A DNA stretch of 64,000 bases from Paramacrobiotus metropolitanus (lineage: Eukaryota; Tardigrada; Eutardigrada; Parachela; Macrobiotidae), in NCBI RefSeq assembly GCF_019649055.1, contig NW_026570224.1, positions 868,001 to 932,000 on the forward strand, read 5' to 3'. The notes beneath the pieces were generated by a model that was not told the origin of the DNA, searched no databases, and was given only the letters and a program-made list of their open reading frames with translations. Shown piece by piece: positions 1 to 13,851 of this stretch. Position 1 is the stretch's first letter. Each line of letters starts with the position of its first letter. A program made the translations under genes and the position numbers.

Positions 1-949
1 GCTGGGTTGTGTGGTTTTGAAGCATGCCGGTAAATAAAAGTGAAAGTTTACCGTATTTTGTCAAGTCCATTACGTCAAGTTATAGCATAGTTTGTCATTC
101 ATGGTTTTATTTTTGGGTTTTTTAAGCATTTGCAACCTGTTTTTGTACTTTTGTGGTACATTTCAAGTTCATCACCATTTGACTCCTTTTGAAACTGTTT
201 TGGGTGTGTCGTTTGCAATTTTGCAAACGGAATTCCATTCGAGTTTGTGCAGTCGGAAATAAATGATGTCATCGCTACACTTGCCGGTATGCCCTACATA
301 CTCTGTACATACGCTGTACAGTGTACAGATACACATAATTCTTTGGGTGGGTCTATATATGGTTTACATCATTCTTTTCGCTTTACAATGTTTTTCCGGA
401 TGAACCCAACGTAATCGGTTTAGAAAATTTTGGCTGCTTATCTGCTTATCAAGCAAACCATTTAAATACTGAAAAAGCTGATTTTCTTAAAAATAGGGGC
501 ATCAATACTGCGGCTTTGCAGTCGCAGTTTCAAGCAGGTACGTAGTAAAATTTACACACGGATATGAATATTTGTAAGTAGTGTTGCAAGTTAAATTCCT
601 AAGACCGGTAACTTTTAATTTTGCGCAGCCGCGGGGGAACGAGAAGGTACGTACATTAATCGGAGGTTCCACATAGTACTCACAATTTAATTTGCTCGAA
701 CCATATTCGTAATCTGTACTTGCATTTACATCTGTGAATTAAACATAAACTAACAGAACTAACGAATCAAATGCAAACTTAACCAACTAACGGATACCAC
801 CCTGTATGTTCAAACGCTCCATTAATTATTTTGTGTTTTCCAATGGAAAATACCGATGCGAGATATTACGAGTATGCGCAATACATCATAAAATTCCGTA
901 ACAAAAATCTGGCAGTCGCACCGTATCGATCATTAAATTGCCACTGTTG
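1..949. other. intergenic, no gene seen
   Basis: No open frame here carries a recognisable domain. The stretch is AT-rich. It contains the near-perfect dyad CTGTACAGTGTACAG at 314-328, in a run rich in GTAC words. It ends at the stop codon of the minus-strand HRM gene. Confidence 0.5.
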
Positions 950-3900
950 TTACAAAAACACAGTTATTAAAAAATTTAGAAAAACCAAAGGCAACATTAG
1001 TGCAAGGGTTTTCGGTGCGGAGCTGGGATGTAAAAGATGATAATCGTGCTGGACAACATCCTTGATTTCCGCTGTCAGACAATCGACATAGCTTGCTTTG
1101 GTCCAAGCACCATTTGCATCGCACTTTCTGGAGATTTTCTCTGCAAAAATTATTATGTAGATAATAGGCATTACATAATAATAAATAGGCATAATAATAC
1201 ATAATAATAAATAGGCATTTATTATTATGTACGTAATAGGCATTAATAGCGTACAAATTGCTTAACATCCTTCAGTACAGAGGGTTAGCAGTTTCTTAGA
1301 TTCCATGCACAATATTTTGCACTTATTGAACAAAAACATGCCTTTCATACGATCGTTACGCAGAAAAAAGATAATAATATAATCTATGATAAGGTATGAC
1401 CTTTCACTAATATTGTAGAGTAGGACAAGTACATCTTCTCTTTATCATAACAATATCCCAACTTACTGCTCTGATCCAGACCAATCATCTGCGGGCATTG
1501 TAGCATTGCCTCCGAGTTTTTATTAGCGGCTGGCCAGCATATATTACCGTCCGTACCTCCTCGACATCCACCAGCTTTAATAGAAACAACTTTGATTCTT
1601 ATGTTAACAATACATCGACGTTTTTACTGCCCTCTCGTCGAGCGTATTTAAATGCTAAAGTAGCCCATGTTCTGTTAGTATCTGTTGCAATGCTTGCAAT
1701 TGACTTTAACAAACACTTGTAAATTTATCGTGTTATTTTGTGCTCAAAAGGAAGCGGATTTTGACAAAGTGGTCTAACAACATCATCAGTTTTTTTAGTC
1801 AGATATTATTATTACCTTCTTTAGGCTCAAGCTGGCTGTTCCTTTTCAGCATCTCATCGCACTGGGCCGGGATCAGTCTCCACATGGCTTGCTGTACAGC
1901 GGCACCGGCATTGGACGTTAAGGCCATGGTACTGCCAGTCACCGCTGCCGCCTCGGTTGTTACCTCTGCTACCGGTATCGCTGTCGTGTTGGCATCCGGC
2001 TTCAGTACGATCCCTTGTCCCGCCACCCCGGCACCAGCGATCGGTGCTTCCGTGACGGCATTAGCAGCCGCAGCCGCCGCACTAACAGCTGCAGCAAGTG
2101 CCGCTTCGTACGCATCACATGCTTCGTAATTGGTCCATCCAATATTGTTCACCGGATCCGCATCCGGCGCGATACTTCCATCGGACTTGCTGGCATTCCA
2201 GGTGCCGTCCGTGCCGCAGTATCGCGTAGCCTGGGGTATTTGGCTCGGATCCTGACCGGACGCCGGTCGTCGACAGGGCTGATGGGCCTCCGTACCGGCA
2301 GCAGTGGCTGGCCAGCACATCTTACCATCGTGATTGCCACGGCAGCCGCTGCCTGCATTATTGGGTAATTTAGATAAATGCAAACAGGTGCTGTTTGATA
2401 TTCGGAATACGATCGAAGCAGATATCTTAAAAGGGCAATTTTAAAAATGACCATTATACTGGGATGTTTTATGTAATAGATTATGACCAGATTGGGCTGA
2501 TGAGCTGTTCGGATGATTTACGATACAGCTCATCAAGCCATAAGTGGAATGGACATGTGGTCAGTTCAGTGGCTGCTCCCTTTGTAGCTTCTGGTTTCCT
2601 ATAGGTTCTGGTATCCAACTGATGGAATGTTTTCGGTAATAATTGCAAGCAGCGATCGGGTTCATTTAGCATCACAGCAGCCACACTTTAATTTTTAAGT
2701 AACTGACTGGATGGTGGTGAATAATTAAGAAGCTTTCTAAGAAACTGGTACAGATACTTACAGTAAACCTCCTGATTTACGCTGCAGTTTACATAATTAT
2801 ATATATATAATTCATGATCTGAGTCAGTTCATATCTATATATAGAACTACGAGTATCTGCTTACGTGTGAATACCTTTAATATATATTGTATTAAGAAAA
2901 ACTAAGTTTTTGATACCACACAGTTCTACATAATTTTTTAAGAGAAGTGTTAAAAATCCCAAATAAATATAAATCTAGTGTGAATAAATATCTAATATCT
3001 AATTGTAAATTGTTAACTATTGTAGGTGCAACATGTGTTAAATTTACCATCAGCGTTAGTCTCGAATCCGTAGCGCTTGAGGAGATCTTCGCATTCCCTA
3101 ACATCCACAAAGTTCCATGGTTTAGGCGGAGCAATCGAGGCGCTAGGATCGTACGTCTAAAATAATATCAATACATAATTATTATTATCAGAACAGAATT
3201 TTTCTGTGTATAACCAGTTTGCCGCAGTCCGCTGTGGTACGTGACTGGACTGTACAGTATGTCTTGTGCACAATGTTGTTAAGTAATTACTATACTACTA
3301 GATTATTTAAATACAAGTTCTGGTTCATACGCGGTAAAATACGATAATTAAGTTAAGTATGGTTTTTGCCCAAACAAAGTGCTCCATAAGTCAGATGTTC
3401 AAAACCGGCCACGATTATACTGCGCCTACTTGGAACAAATGGAGCAACAATGTTCGTTGCAAACAATATACGTAAATATCTTGGAACATATTTTAACTAT
3501 TCAGAACCAGTGAAACGAAAGATGAAAGACATTTTGAAAGTGACAATTTCCTTGGCTAAAAAAAGGAAAAACAGCAGTGCCGACTAAAATGGCATACCGC
3601 TGCGCAGGGACGGAAGCAATAAAACTGTGGGAGATTGCAAACATTTCATATGCATAAGGATTTGCGTTTGAAAGACCGGCCTAGCTTAACGAAAAAAGAG
3701 CACTTGGATGATACTCATCCAGCAATACGTCGAAGATTCGGCCCATACTTAGCGATCCGTGAAAACGTAACTTGTGGCCAGACACTTAACAAAATAAGGC
3801 GAAATGTCAACAGAAAAAGTTTTCAACCGGAAAAAGAAACACTAGAGATGACTTCCGACTGCGCATCAAAAGGTATTTCCTGAATGCCTCCAAAATGTAA

Positions 3901-6900
3901 TTCAATCGCTTATTTGGAGGACAATCCTATTAACATCTATGTATGTACTTACGTAGCTTGTCAGAGCAATTATTCATGATTAACGCACTGTATTTTTGTT
4001 TCTTAATTAACTGCGGAAATTCACCTATTCGATTTGGTCGATCAGTGCAATATTAACGTAACAAAGCAGCACGTGTAATCTAACGGTAGGCGAATCACTG
4101 GTTTTTGTGCAAGGGAATGAGCAAATAAAAGTGTGTAATTATTGTACTCGTATGGTAGATAAATCAGAACTGCACCAGCAAACACGCTGCGAATGTTGTA
4201 GATGGCTTGCAGAGCTAGAAGAAAATGCTTTTTACTATGATTTTGGTCTGAATTAATTTAGTTACATGCCTTGTGGCTTTTGCTATATTTTGGTGTTAAC
4301 ACTTTCGAATTTCGAAGCAGTGGTAACCTTTTCTTAGCGTTCGTATCTGTACTTCACTAATACCAAGTGCAATATTTCGCCGTAGCCACCATTCCATGTC
4401 GTAAAACGTTCTCTTAATGAATTATATCTATTATATTGTAATCTATTATATCTATTTATATCTATTATATCTATTATATAATTTATATCTGTCAACGGTA
4501 ATTGTGGCTAATGAATTTATATCTAAAACAATCTATTATGCAATGAGATGCAGATTTCATTGTCAAGTAAATTATGTATATTAAAAAAATAAATATATAA
4601 ATGTATATATTGAAAATGTCTTTCATAAAGATTTGGCGTCTGGTAAATGTTTGGCTTTTGTGTGAAGATTTTCTTATGTTAAGCAGAACGATCTGTCGCA
4701 TGGTATCGATCCCAAGTTGAACGAACTTGGCTAATCTAGCTTCAAGTGTTGATTAATTAGTTATTCCCGCAAAGTGACCTACCGCGGCTGTGGTGTGCTG
4801 CTCTTCCGGTCGGGGTCCATAAGGATGCTCCTGATTCTGTATGGTGGGAGCAGGTGATGAGAAACCGTATTCTCTCACGCCGCCGCCCTGTCCAGGCTGC
4901 AGCTCGGCACTGTGCGGTGCTGGTAGATCCTGCCGCACAAGTTGTGCGTGCTTCCTTACGAAACTCGGGACTTGCATGCAGTCGGTGTAGTCGCTTTCCT
5001 TGATGCCACGCAGCACCAAATTCTCATTCACATTGCCGTAGTCTCTCCAGCGTCCGTTCACACATTCCCTTTTGGCGTACGCTGCAACGAGAACCATGGA
5101 TATAGTGTAACATGTTATTTATCGGCAGTTCAACTGTTCTATATACACATGCCCACTATGCAGTGTACACACGCTGACACGCACACTGATTGCGTAATTT
5201 GCGAAAATGCGGTAATTGGCCCCATAGTTTGGACGATCTCGATTTAGGTCAGTTATAAAGTCAATCGCTTCACAAAGACATGACATTAAAATACATATAT
5301 GACAAGCGTACATCGTGTATTCGTCGGACCATCGGGGCAAACTTGTAATAGCGTTTCACCGGGATCGGCTGGACGCCAGCACAGTAATCCATCGAAGGCC
5401 TGGCCGCATGTCAGCGCTAAAAATACACAATCAGGTTTTGTGGACTGCTGCTGAAGTGTGATGGCAAAAACGAATAGAAGCAAGCAGTTACGCATAAAGA
5501 GTCTATTACACATTGCGCAAGGCAACTATATTGCCATATGTGTTTTGAATATGGCGTACAAAATAAGAATCGTTAATCAGTCGTATATTGTAGCCGTTTA
5601 CGTAGATGCTGTATAAACAAACTAAAAGTATTATTTACCACCGGTTCTTTACATTATCTGACGAGCAGCAAAAACACTTAAGTCTTAACTATCCATCGTT
5701 CAAAATAAACTGAGCACGTATTTTTTTAGCTGTTCCAGACGTTTTTATCCATACTGCTTTGGTTTGCTAATGCAGGGATAGCTTCTTATTGCACCGCTTT
5801 ACAATTAAGGTCACATTGTAGGTTAGGTGAATTTTCCTGTCACATAAATGCGTTGACGGAAATAACGTGAAGTACGTACGATGATCACTATGTTCGTTTT
5901 TTCCCTTGCTCTTGAGTCGCTTAAGGAAATGGAAACAGCGCTCCTCACTGCCGAACTTAAATGTCGACTGGACGCTTGTTTTGACCGGAATATCGCTCTG
6001 TGCCGTGTGCGCGGGCTCAGGATAGCCGCCCAGCTCTTCTGGATGAACATGATTGTCTTCCGCATCCGGTGCAGGAGGGAGATGCGTCGGCTGTGTACGG
6101 TGCAGCGCCTCCGGATCTGCTTCGGCCGGCGGCTCTTGATGCTGCTGCTGTTCTGGGTGTTGCTCCTGTTGTTCAGGGGGCTGATCAGTAACTGGTGCTT
6201 GATTCGGGTCACTCTCAGCAGGCTGCGAGTGATCATCCGGATGAGGATGATCAGTCACATCTGCTACGTCGGCGGCGGCGGCTGGCGTAGATGATGCTTC
6301 TGTATTGACTAGCGGCGTTTCCTGTACACGCGTGTACTGTATACGTATGGGTATATGCATCAGATAGCCCCAATGGAATTCATTCATAGATGGACACAAA
6401 GCCGGCCATTTATATTTAAACTGCATGTTGTGAGCAAACTCAAACAAGGCTAAATTATAGATAATGGCCAAATTAGCGACGTGCTGATGTATTTACAACA
6501 TGTACGAATTAAATGTGCTACATAAACATTAATCCTTACGTAAAACAAATGCCAAAGCTCGCACTACATGAATTCCTTGTGTGTATTACGTACAGTATTC
6601 ACAGAGATTTTTGCATTATTACTGAAGAATGCGTAATTTAACTATGTTGGCCTTTTTGCGAACCAACTTTATGATCTCAGCTTTGTGGTATTGCGATACG
6701 TTAGCAAAGTATGCAGTGCATAAAACAACCTTATAAAACAACCTTATGATTCGATACATTAACGGCATTATCATACGTGCTGCACGATAAATTCGTATCT
6801 GATGGCACTAATTTTGTTCTACAGTTTTTCTTCGTTTAGAAGTCTTCTTCCGGGTAAATTATATGCATGTTGTTCTTTTTTACTGCAGAGCTGCACCACA

Positions 6901-7618
6901 CACTTAGGCTAAAATATTCAAAATCAAAACTTAGATTTTCCTGTTAAAACTGGCTATTATACATCATAAATAATGTTTCAATATGGAATAAAATACCGTA
7001 CCTAACAATAAGAGGACGAGAATACGGTATATGATAGCGATGTGATTGGCCTGGAACTGTTTTTTTACACGCTTAATAATGCAAGAAAAAAATTAGTTGA
7101 ATAACTTTTGGAAACTTTTGAATACGTAAAAAGCCGAAAACCATATGGGAACTGCTGCCGGTCAGCTGGGCTAATCACAAGAGTCTGATAATCCTCTTGA
7201 CATATAGAGCGGGAGCACACTTACAATCTTACATTATGCATACATACCAATTATGCTAATATCTACGGTGCCGCTAAGAATTTAAAATATCGATCCAATT
7301 TCGTGATACAATCGCTGTATTCAATACAGTATATAGTGAATATACGTACACTGAAATTCAATTCATCAATTTATTTATAACCTCTGTGACCCTTTTCGGC
7401 TCTGCGATTTAGGGACTGAATTCGCTTCTACGCAGACGTTTCCTTAAAAGTGTACAGAAATCACAGCATAGGCACAACAAAACAAAACATCGGGCTTTGC
7501 TCTGCTCTGCTTTAGTAATTAAGTGTACCGTTGATGGCTCCGCTTCCTGGGCATTTATACTGATCGGATATCCCAAAGACAGGAAGAGCAGTGATAATGC
7601 TATAATCCGCATGTCCAT
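950..7618 (-). CDS. secreted, probably GPI-anchored protein with three hormone-receptor (HRM) modules and no 7TM domain
   Basis: Nine exons: 7529-7618, 5949-6321, 5312-5416, 4783-5081, 3048-3156, 2522-2590, 1816-2352, 1467-1574 and 950-1140, summing to 1881 nt (626 aa). Exon 1 gives a signal peptide ending near SINAQ. Exon 2 is a Pro/Gln/Glu/His-rich low-complexity stretch. Three HRM modules follow, of the kind found in secretin-family receptor ectodomains. Module 1 has CGQAFDGLLCW, CPDG, RECVNGRW and SDYTDC. Module 2 has GNHDGKMCWPATAAG, RYCGTDGTW and WTNYEAC, then a poly-Ala linker. Module 3 has GGTDGNICWPA, CPQ, RKCDANGAW and SYVDC. Each module is cut by a phase-1 intron except module 2, which lies in one exon. 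The last exon ends in about 18 hydrophobic residues after SSAP, like a GPI signal, and no seven-helix region follows. HRM folds bind peptide hormones, so a hormone-binding or decoy role is inferred. Exons 3048-3156 and 2522-2590 are the least certain. Confidence 0.72.
1150..1245. repeat. AT-rich short tandem repeat
   Basis: Repeated units built on AATAGGCAT and ATAATAATAAATA lie in the last part of an intron of the HRM gene, just 5' (on the minus strand) of its final exon. Confidence 0.6.
4430..4495. repeat. TCTATTATA microsatellite
   Basis: Imperfect tandem copies of TATATCTATTATA inside the long intron between exons 4 and 5 of the HRM gene. Confidence 0.7.
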
Positions 7619-9142
7619 TCTCAGTTTTCAAACGGTCCTCGTTGTAATCCTCAAAAACACAATATTGCCGCCCCGGGCACAACACCAATCCGTTAATTAC
7701 GAATCGGCTTGAGTTAGTTTTTCCCTAATACCAATTGAAAACCGTTTCCCACTGCACTGACAGACTGTTTACGCCTTTTTCCATACGCGCACACACACAC
7801 ACTCATAGGATGCCCCAGCAGTTAAGAAAAGGAAACCGATGATCGCGGTTTCGCTGTCATTAGGCGGAAAAATTCCGCCACCACATAAAAGGCACAACAG
7901 ACTGGCTAGAGAATAGAAGAGCACTACCCAAGAAGCCGACTAGATGAATCCCGCTGCGGAAAATATGTCTAAACATATCCCACCATTAGATTTTCTTAGT
8001 CAGTTTAAGATCACCCAAAAATAGTAACAGTATACGAATAGTTTAAGGAGTTTGGTATGAGGATGCAGCGGCGCGCGTGTGCTGTGTATAGTCTCTGATT
8101 TTGAAGATAGGCAATCTCCACAGGATGATTACTGTGTCGGAAAATTTGCACCAGATCCACGCCAATGACATCCTCATAGTCGTCGTATAAGTACGTCGTC
8201 TGCAGTTGCATAGTGTGGTGCAATGTACTTAAACGATAATAATATCCCGGCATATTACGTCCAGTTTTTCCTGGCTTGGGCTAATTGGTTTATAAGGAAC
8301 TGTTTATTTGTAATCGAACAGGCAAAAAGAAGTCGAGATGTGCCGGGAATATATCGCATTACTCCTGCAGCGGCAACACGTTACGAGAAAGGCTTTCGCA
8401 TTGATTTCTTTCTGTTGGTGCACAGTAGAGACCGCCACAGTTTACAGCTAATGTAGTAAGACTGAATCAACCGGAAGCTATCTGCAGATCCGTTACAATT
8501 ATGACGACATGCAGTCCACTACTGCACTATGAACGCAGGGAAAGTCAAGCAACATATATTCAGCTGTCGAACCCGATTTTTCACAGCAATTCGCTTCCTT
8601 ATATGATAATTCTGCCCGCATATGTACCGCAAAGGTTAATTAGCGCTTCGTTACTGTACTGCCCGGCTAACAAGGTTTTTACAGTAGGTAATTTGGATAG
8701 AATTGGATAATGTGTGGTAGCCTACTAATACACATGGTAAGTCCATAATGCGCATAAATGAAATTCATCCATACGCTTAGAGAGCGGTACTGGGTTAAAT
8801 TTAGTATGAAATAATAACGAACATAAAATTTTTTACTACTTCCCGCTCTGGATTATTCAGTACATTTAATAAAAGGAAGATCGTACAGTACGTATGGTGT
8901 CATATGACTCCATCGATCTTCCTTGTTATTAGAAAAACGTCTGTAAGAATTTCAACAAGGAACGTCGTTCAAAAGGCATGTTTTCATAACGCTAAAAACA
9001 TTTAAATAAACTTTGATAAACATTTAATAAACAGATCTGAATGTGCAATTATGGGCTAATCTGGTAGAATTCCTTCAAAGAAGATACGTACTCGTATCCG
9101 TCATTTTGTCCGAAAGGTATTAATGTTTCTATCATTGTGGAA
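7619..9142. other. gap between HRM and two-Kazal genes
   Basis: A CA microsatellite lies at about 7790-7803. An open minus-strand frame at 8011-8253 has no recognisable domain and no convincing splice partners. Both flanking genes are on the minus strand, so this stretch would hold the promoter of the HRM gene. Confidence 0.4.
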
Positions 9143-10776
9143 TTATCTGACTTCTAACATTTTGTCCTCGGGTTTTTGGACTGCGGATCTACTAGCAGTT
9201 CTGACAGGTGCACCGTCAAACAAAGGAAGATGCTCCAGCATCCGTGTTGGGCACGTCGCAATCCGACCTTCAGCGCCTTCACACTTGTTGCATGTGTCCA
9301 TGCACCGTATTCCCACGTCTGGAAGGGAGTTGTTATAAAGTTATTTTACAGAACAACATCATCAGAACTTAATATAGTGGAACAGTAGATTAAAAACTAG
9401 AATTTATTATAGCGGAAAACACCAGGATTGCATACTTAATTCTCTTTTCTTCTGTATATGACACCACACAGTGTTCCGGTTGGCTTGTGTCCCGTCCGTT
9501 AAGCAGTAGAATGTGGTGCGATTGGGATCCGTCACAGCTTTGTGTAATTTGGGTAGATTCAAGCTCACGGAACGCATTTTGTGGTGGGAATTAGTCAGCA
9601 TATGGGTCTTCGCATGGCACGCTGTAAATGGTCGAACAACACGTGTTACCATGCCGGCGAGCTCGAAGAATTGTTTACGTCGGTTACTTGGCTGTCTTAC
9701 TCGATCTTAAAGCGGACGCCTTGGGGCATTTCTCGCATGGAGTTCTGCATAGCAGGCCTAATGAACTGTCTGAAACAATGGCAAGGTACACGAGACAATG
9801 GTAATCCATACACAAAAAATAACTCAAGGGTATTTTTTAATCTACAGCGTAACCGCAAGCACTAGTGCCGAAATCGTAGAATATCGTTCCTAATCGGTGG
9901 CGCGAGCACAATACTAATTACACTATGATTCGTAGAAATGGTATAATTATCATACTCGAGTGAAAGGTTAGTCTTGCCAAATCTTACAACCAACTGGACA
10001 CGAAATCTGAATTAAGACTTGCCAAACTTGGATGGTGATAATATTTACCTTTGTCTTTTCTGATTTTATGTGTACTGCAGAAGTAGCGAAATCTATTCTA
10101 ATAACTGGGCAGCTGAAACAGACTGATATCACGCATTGTGCATTTACACAGTAGGCGAATGGAAAGGACGACAATACAGCTGGTGTTCGTATAGGGCCCA
10201 GCAACACGCTGATCAATAAGTTTTTTCGACCTCAAGTTGACGTACAGTTGTAATAAAATTGGTGAAGTTTTAATAGCAACGCATTTAGAACAGTAGATGT
10301 ATCAGCATATACTGACACGGCCCATGACCTTTGGAATTGGCAAACTGAGGCTTAGCATGCAATTGGCAAACTGAGGCTTAGCATACTAAGTCCGTTTGTA
10401 CCTCATCGCATTTATGTAAAACTGGGGTTAAGTATTTCTGTTAGAAAAACAGTGTTCTGCCTCTGTTAAGTAAATCTTACTTTTAGCCATTTCATCGGCA
10501 AGTTCACACACAGTATCGTACGTCCGACGATCGGTTCCACATACTTTGGTTACTTTGGATGCAAAGCCACCGCACTGGCACAACACCTGGTCGTTGGCGC
10601 TCAGCGTTGCGGTTTGCTCTGTCCGTTGACCCTCCACTCCTACAACACACCCGGCGACAGATAAATTCTTTTTCGTAACAATTATACCAAAAAACATCTG
10701 GCATCTAGTTACCTTTCACTGGCAGGAACGGAATCACGCATATCAGTAACGGCAATAACCAGTTCTTCTGGGTCAT
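9143..10776 (-). CDS. secreted protein with two Kazal-like modules
   Basis: Five exons, 10713-10776, 10481-10639, 9701-9769, 9436-9621 and 9143-9318, sum to 654 nt (217 aa). All introns are phase 1. Exon 1 is a signal peptide (MTQKNWLLPLLICVIPFL). Module 1 reads LCQCGGF, VCGTDRRTYDTVCELADEMAK, then across the intron CRTPCEKC. Module 2 reads YCLTDG, TVWCHIQKKREL, then across the equivalent intron CMDTCNKC. The phase-1 intron therefore sits at the same place in both modules, and the CxxxCxxC end is shared, so the second module looks like a duplicate. Kazal modules usually inhibit serine proteases or occur in follistatin and agrin-like matrix proteins. The Cys pattern is not the classic inhibitor set, so inhibition is uncertain. 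The C-terminal 35 residues are polar with no motif. If the first donor were ignored, the frame would stop at 10428. Confidence 0.72.
10335..10384. repeat. 26-bp tandem duplication
   Basis: Two identical 24-nt copies beginning AATTGGCAAACTGAGGC at 10335 and 10361, a 26-bp period, within intron 2 of the two-Kazal gene. Confidence 0.9.
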
Positions 10777-13700
10777 CGTGATGCTGGCCGAATGGGTTAT
10801 GCTGCACTAGTGTTGATATGCCGACGGCGCCTTGCGTTACAATCAGGCCACTACCAGCTGCACAGACGATATCCCAACCAGCATAGGTGTCGACAACGAT
10901 GCGCTGGGATATATAAAAGTGGTGATTGCAAAAACTGTGTTCAAGGTGATTACATGCTTACCATACTGGCCAGGAGAGCGTTTTTAAATGACCATCCATA
11001 CGTGTTTTCCTGGTGCCCATGTCGAAATAAGTTGGAACAGCGGAATTTAATGAAGTCATTTCAATGTTGTCGCCACTAAAAGTGCTGATCGACTTCCTTG
11101 GGAGGAGAAATTCAACGATCGCAAAATGCAAGTCCATTTTCAAATGTTAAATTGCAAAATAGCGTTATCTTCGTATATAAACAGTTACTGTGATTGCTTT
11201 GTGATCTCTATCATCCGCAGCCCCTCGTCTAAAAAGACGGGAAAATTATGCCAAGGTTTTTGTTAGATTCGCCTTTGTCCACGACTCCAGACACTTTACA
11301 AATAACCACTTCCACGTTAACGTTTATATAAAGCTTCAGATAACGGGTAGCAGAAACTGCAAGCTTAGCAGGGATTATTACAGGAAATTTTGATATCGCT
11401 GCGCGAATCAAAACGTCATAGTACTCGTACAGGCTAAAACGTACAGACCGTTCGTTGTACCGGTTTCATGGGCCGCGCTTATGATTATTAAAGCGTTTAC
11501 GTTGGCGTACCAATCGGTACGTTCTACGGATCGGGCTGCATGCACTGCATCACCATATCTGTATAAAAAAAAATATTTTACAACCTGATTTTTTGCTTTG
11601 TGCGTCAACAATGTGCTGGCGTGTGATTTTCTGTTTAGGCGGGTAATTAGTCGCTCTATTGTATTAATTTTGTCTTGCGCGAATACACCACACTACCCTA
11701 TATATAGCGCTATTTGTATCAAAATGAAAAAAATATGACCTTAAAATAATCTACAAAATACATATCTGAACAATCCCAACTTTGCGACGATGGATGTTAA
11801 ACAGCCATCGATTTGTACTGGGATTTGATGATACTATCGAATACTAGTACTGGCATAATAAAATACGGTTCACGACCGGTACTTGGCTAAAAACGTACGT
11901 AGGCTCATCCTTAACCGGAATTGTTGTTTCTTATTACGTCTTAAGCATTCCGGTTCCTTCCGGACATTTGAGAAACGTGCGACCTTGAGAAGATAAAGGA
12001 CAACGCTTTTTATTGCTCACCCGAGCTTCCGCTAAATGCCTCTTCGCTGTTATTGATTCATAAATTCGTAGCCAATGGCAAATGGTGGTGCCGCTATGTT
12101 TTTCACCTATGCAAAATACTGGCGGGTGCGCTGATCTGGCGTCGTGTCGCCTGATCCGCAACGAATAAATAACTGACACGATGACTTACATACCAAACAC
12201 CGTTTTCCGTATTATTTTATAACTGGTTCAACTGACCGTTTGGCCACGGTTACGCAAAAAACAAAAAACAATTAAAAGTGAACTAAAGGCGCGGGGTCGA
12301 ACTAGCTACATAGTTTGCTTTTTGCTGCAACTATAAGTTCCGACAGGCGGCAGACTTTCGTTTCTTAAAATTTACAGTGCAGTACTCACAAGTCAGTCGA
12401 ATTAAAGAACCAAGCGGTTATCTGTATCTCCGGAAAGACGATGTTTGACATTGTTTGTTACTATTGACTAAAACCCTCCGAGTACGCCTATCACCCAGTT
12501 ATTGGTTAAAAGTGCAGCATTATTTTTTTCTCGTTACGCTATGCGTACGCAATATGCAGCCCGCAGTCTACCGATCTGCAGCCAAAAAATGTCAGTAGTA
12601 AAACCACGGTACAACATTTCGTACACTGATATTATTAATTAGCGGAAGTACCGATTTAAAGGGCAAAACTGATGGTGAGTAGGCATTCTAACAATTCTTA
12701 CAGTGCTTTGGCTTTTGAGTCAGACCAGCCGCAAACAAAGTTAACGGTCATTGTAGTAATTTTACGACGAGTTTTACCAGCAACCCAAAGGTATAAGTAC
12801 TCGCAGCTGTAGCTTTGAAGAAGCTTTTTGACAAGCAATCGCCGTGTTACAGGGCTACTATGCAGACAATAAAAGCACATATAATACGCATGCAAGCGTA
12901 CGTTATGCGGACAAAAGTTTAAAACTTTAATTTATTAGATTGCTTTTGTTAAAGCCAGGCATTTAATTAATCATGTCAGTATCACATTCTGGGTATTGGT
13001 TTTTATGTGTGTTAAGTTAGACAAGCAATGTCGCTGACAGATGTATTGTATTGTACGTACGAATTTCTACAAAATAATAATTATTATCCTTTGGCTTTTA
13101 GTTTATATAAATACCAAAATACATTCTCCTCATAAAACGTACTTGTAGTTGTAAGTACGCTTATTTACATAAATACATTCCAATTTTACACTGCAGTCGC
13201 TACCGATTCTTTTGCAAACAAGAAAGAACTCGAAGCAAGTGCCACAAGAAGTTATTACAAAGAAAGCAAAAATTCTCAAAGAGTACGAAGTATACTTTTG
13301 AAAAGCATCATCAGAAATTAATTAATAATTTAAAAATCATAAAATACCCTTGACCGTTTAATTGCTGATCCTCATGACAGATAAGCGTGGTTTCTAATGC
13401 ATTGTTCAGTGAGTGACAGGACATAAAGAAAAAAACATTACATAGTCTTACTACACTGGCGCCATGGAGGTACTTAACAGATTCTTGCCTTGTTTTCCAT
13501 TTGCAGTAATTTGACGAAAATATTGACTCATAATGCCGGTACGCATTGGTAGAGTTTGACAAACAAAATTCGTCATGCCGGTAAATGCCGGCCCGGTGTT
13601 AGAGTCATTGTGCCGGTACTACAGAAATCGATCAGACGTAAAATGCATTCCATATCATTTTTTGCCTAAGGGCATTCTGCGGACCATTATTAGTGGAGAA

Positions 13701-13851
13701 GCCATAATGTTGCAAAAACTATTTATACTCGCCAAGCTGTGGTGTTTATACCAAGGTACTGCAGACCGACTGTTTCATGTTCTAAAAGACGTTTTTACAA
13801 CCACATCACCGCTACGAAGATTTAGCTACAGCGTAATCCGTTACCAAAAAT
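10777..13851. other. intergenic, no gene supported
   Basis: Several short open frames exist (minus 11408-11611, 11934-12179, 12698-12895 and others), but none carries a domain I can name or forms a consistent exon chain. A TATATAAAAG word at about 10909 lies on the plus strand, about 130 bases beyond the Kazal start codon, and points away from that gene. Confidence 0.4.

Noticed and set aside
3635-3883. Plus-strand 82-codon basic frame inside an intron of the HRM gene
   Set aside because: No domain recognised, and it lies within an intron on the opposite strand.
8011-8253. Minus-strand open frame of 80 codons with coding-like composition
   Set aside because: No signal peptide, domain or in-phase splice partner could be found, so it is not listed as a gene.
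11229-12179. Minus-strand pieces at 11934-12179 and 11408-11611 that faintly recall HRM half-modules (CP spacing, then an NVN and Cys pattern)
   Set aside because: Key Trp and Cys positions are missing and no in-phase exon chain or signal exon exists. The similarity is too weak to call a decayed HRM gene.
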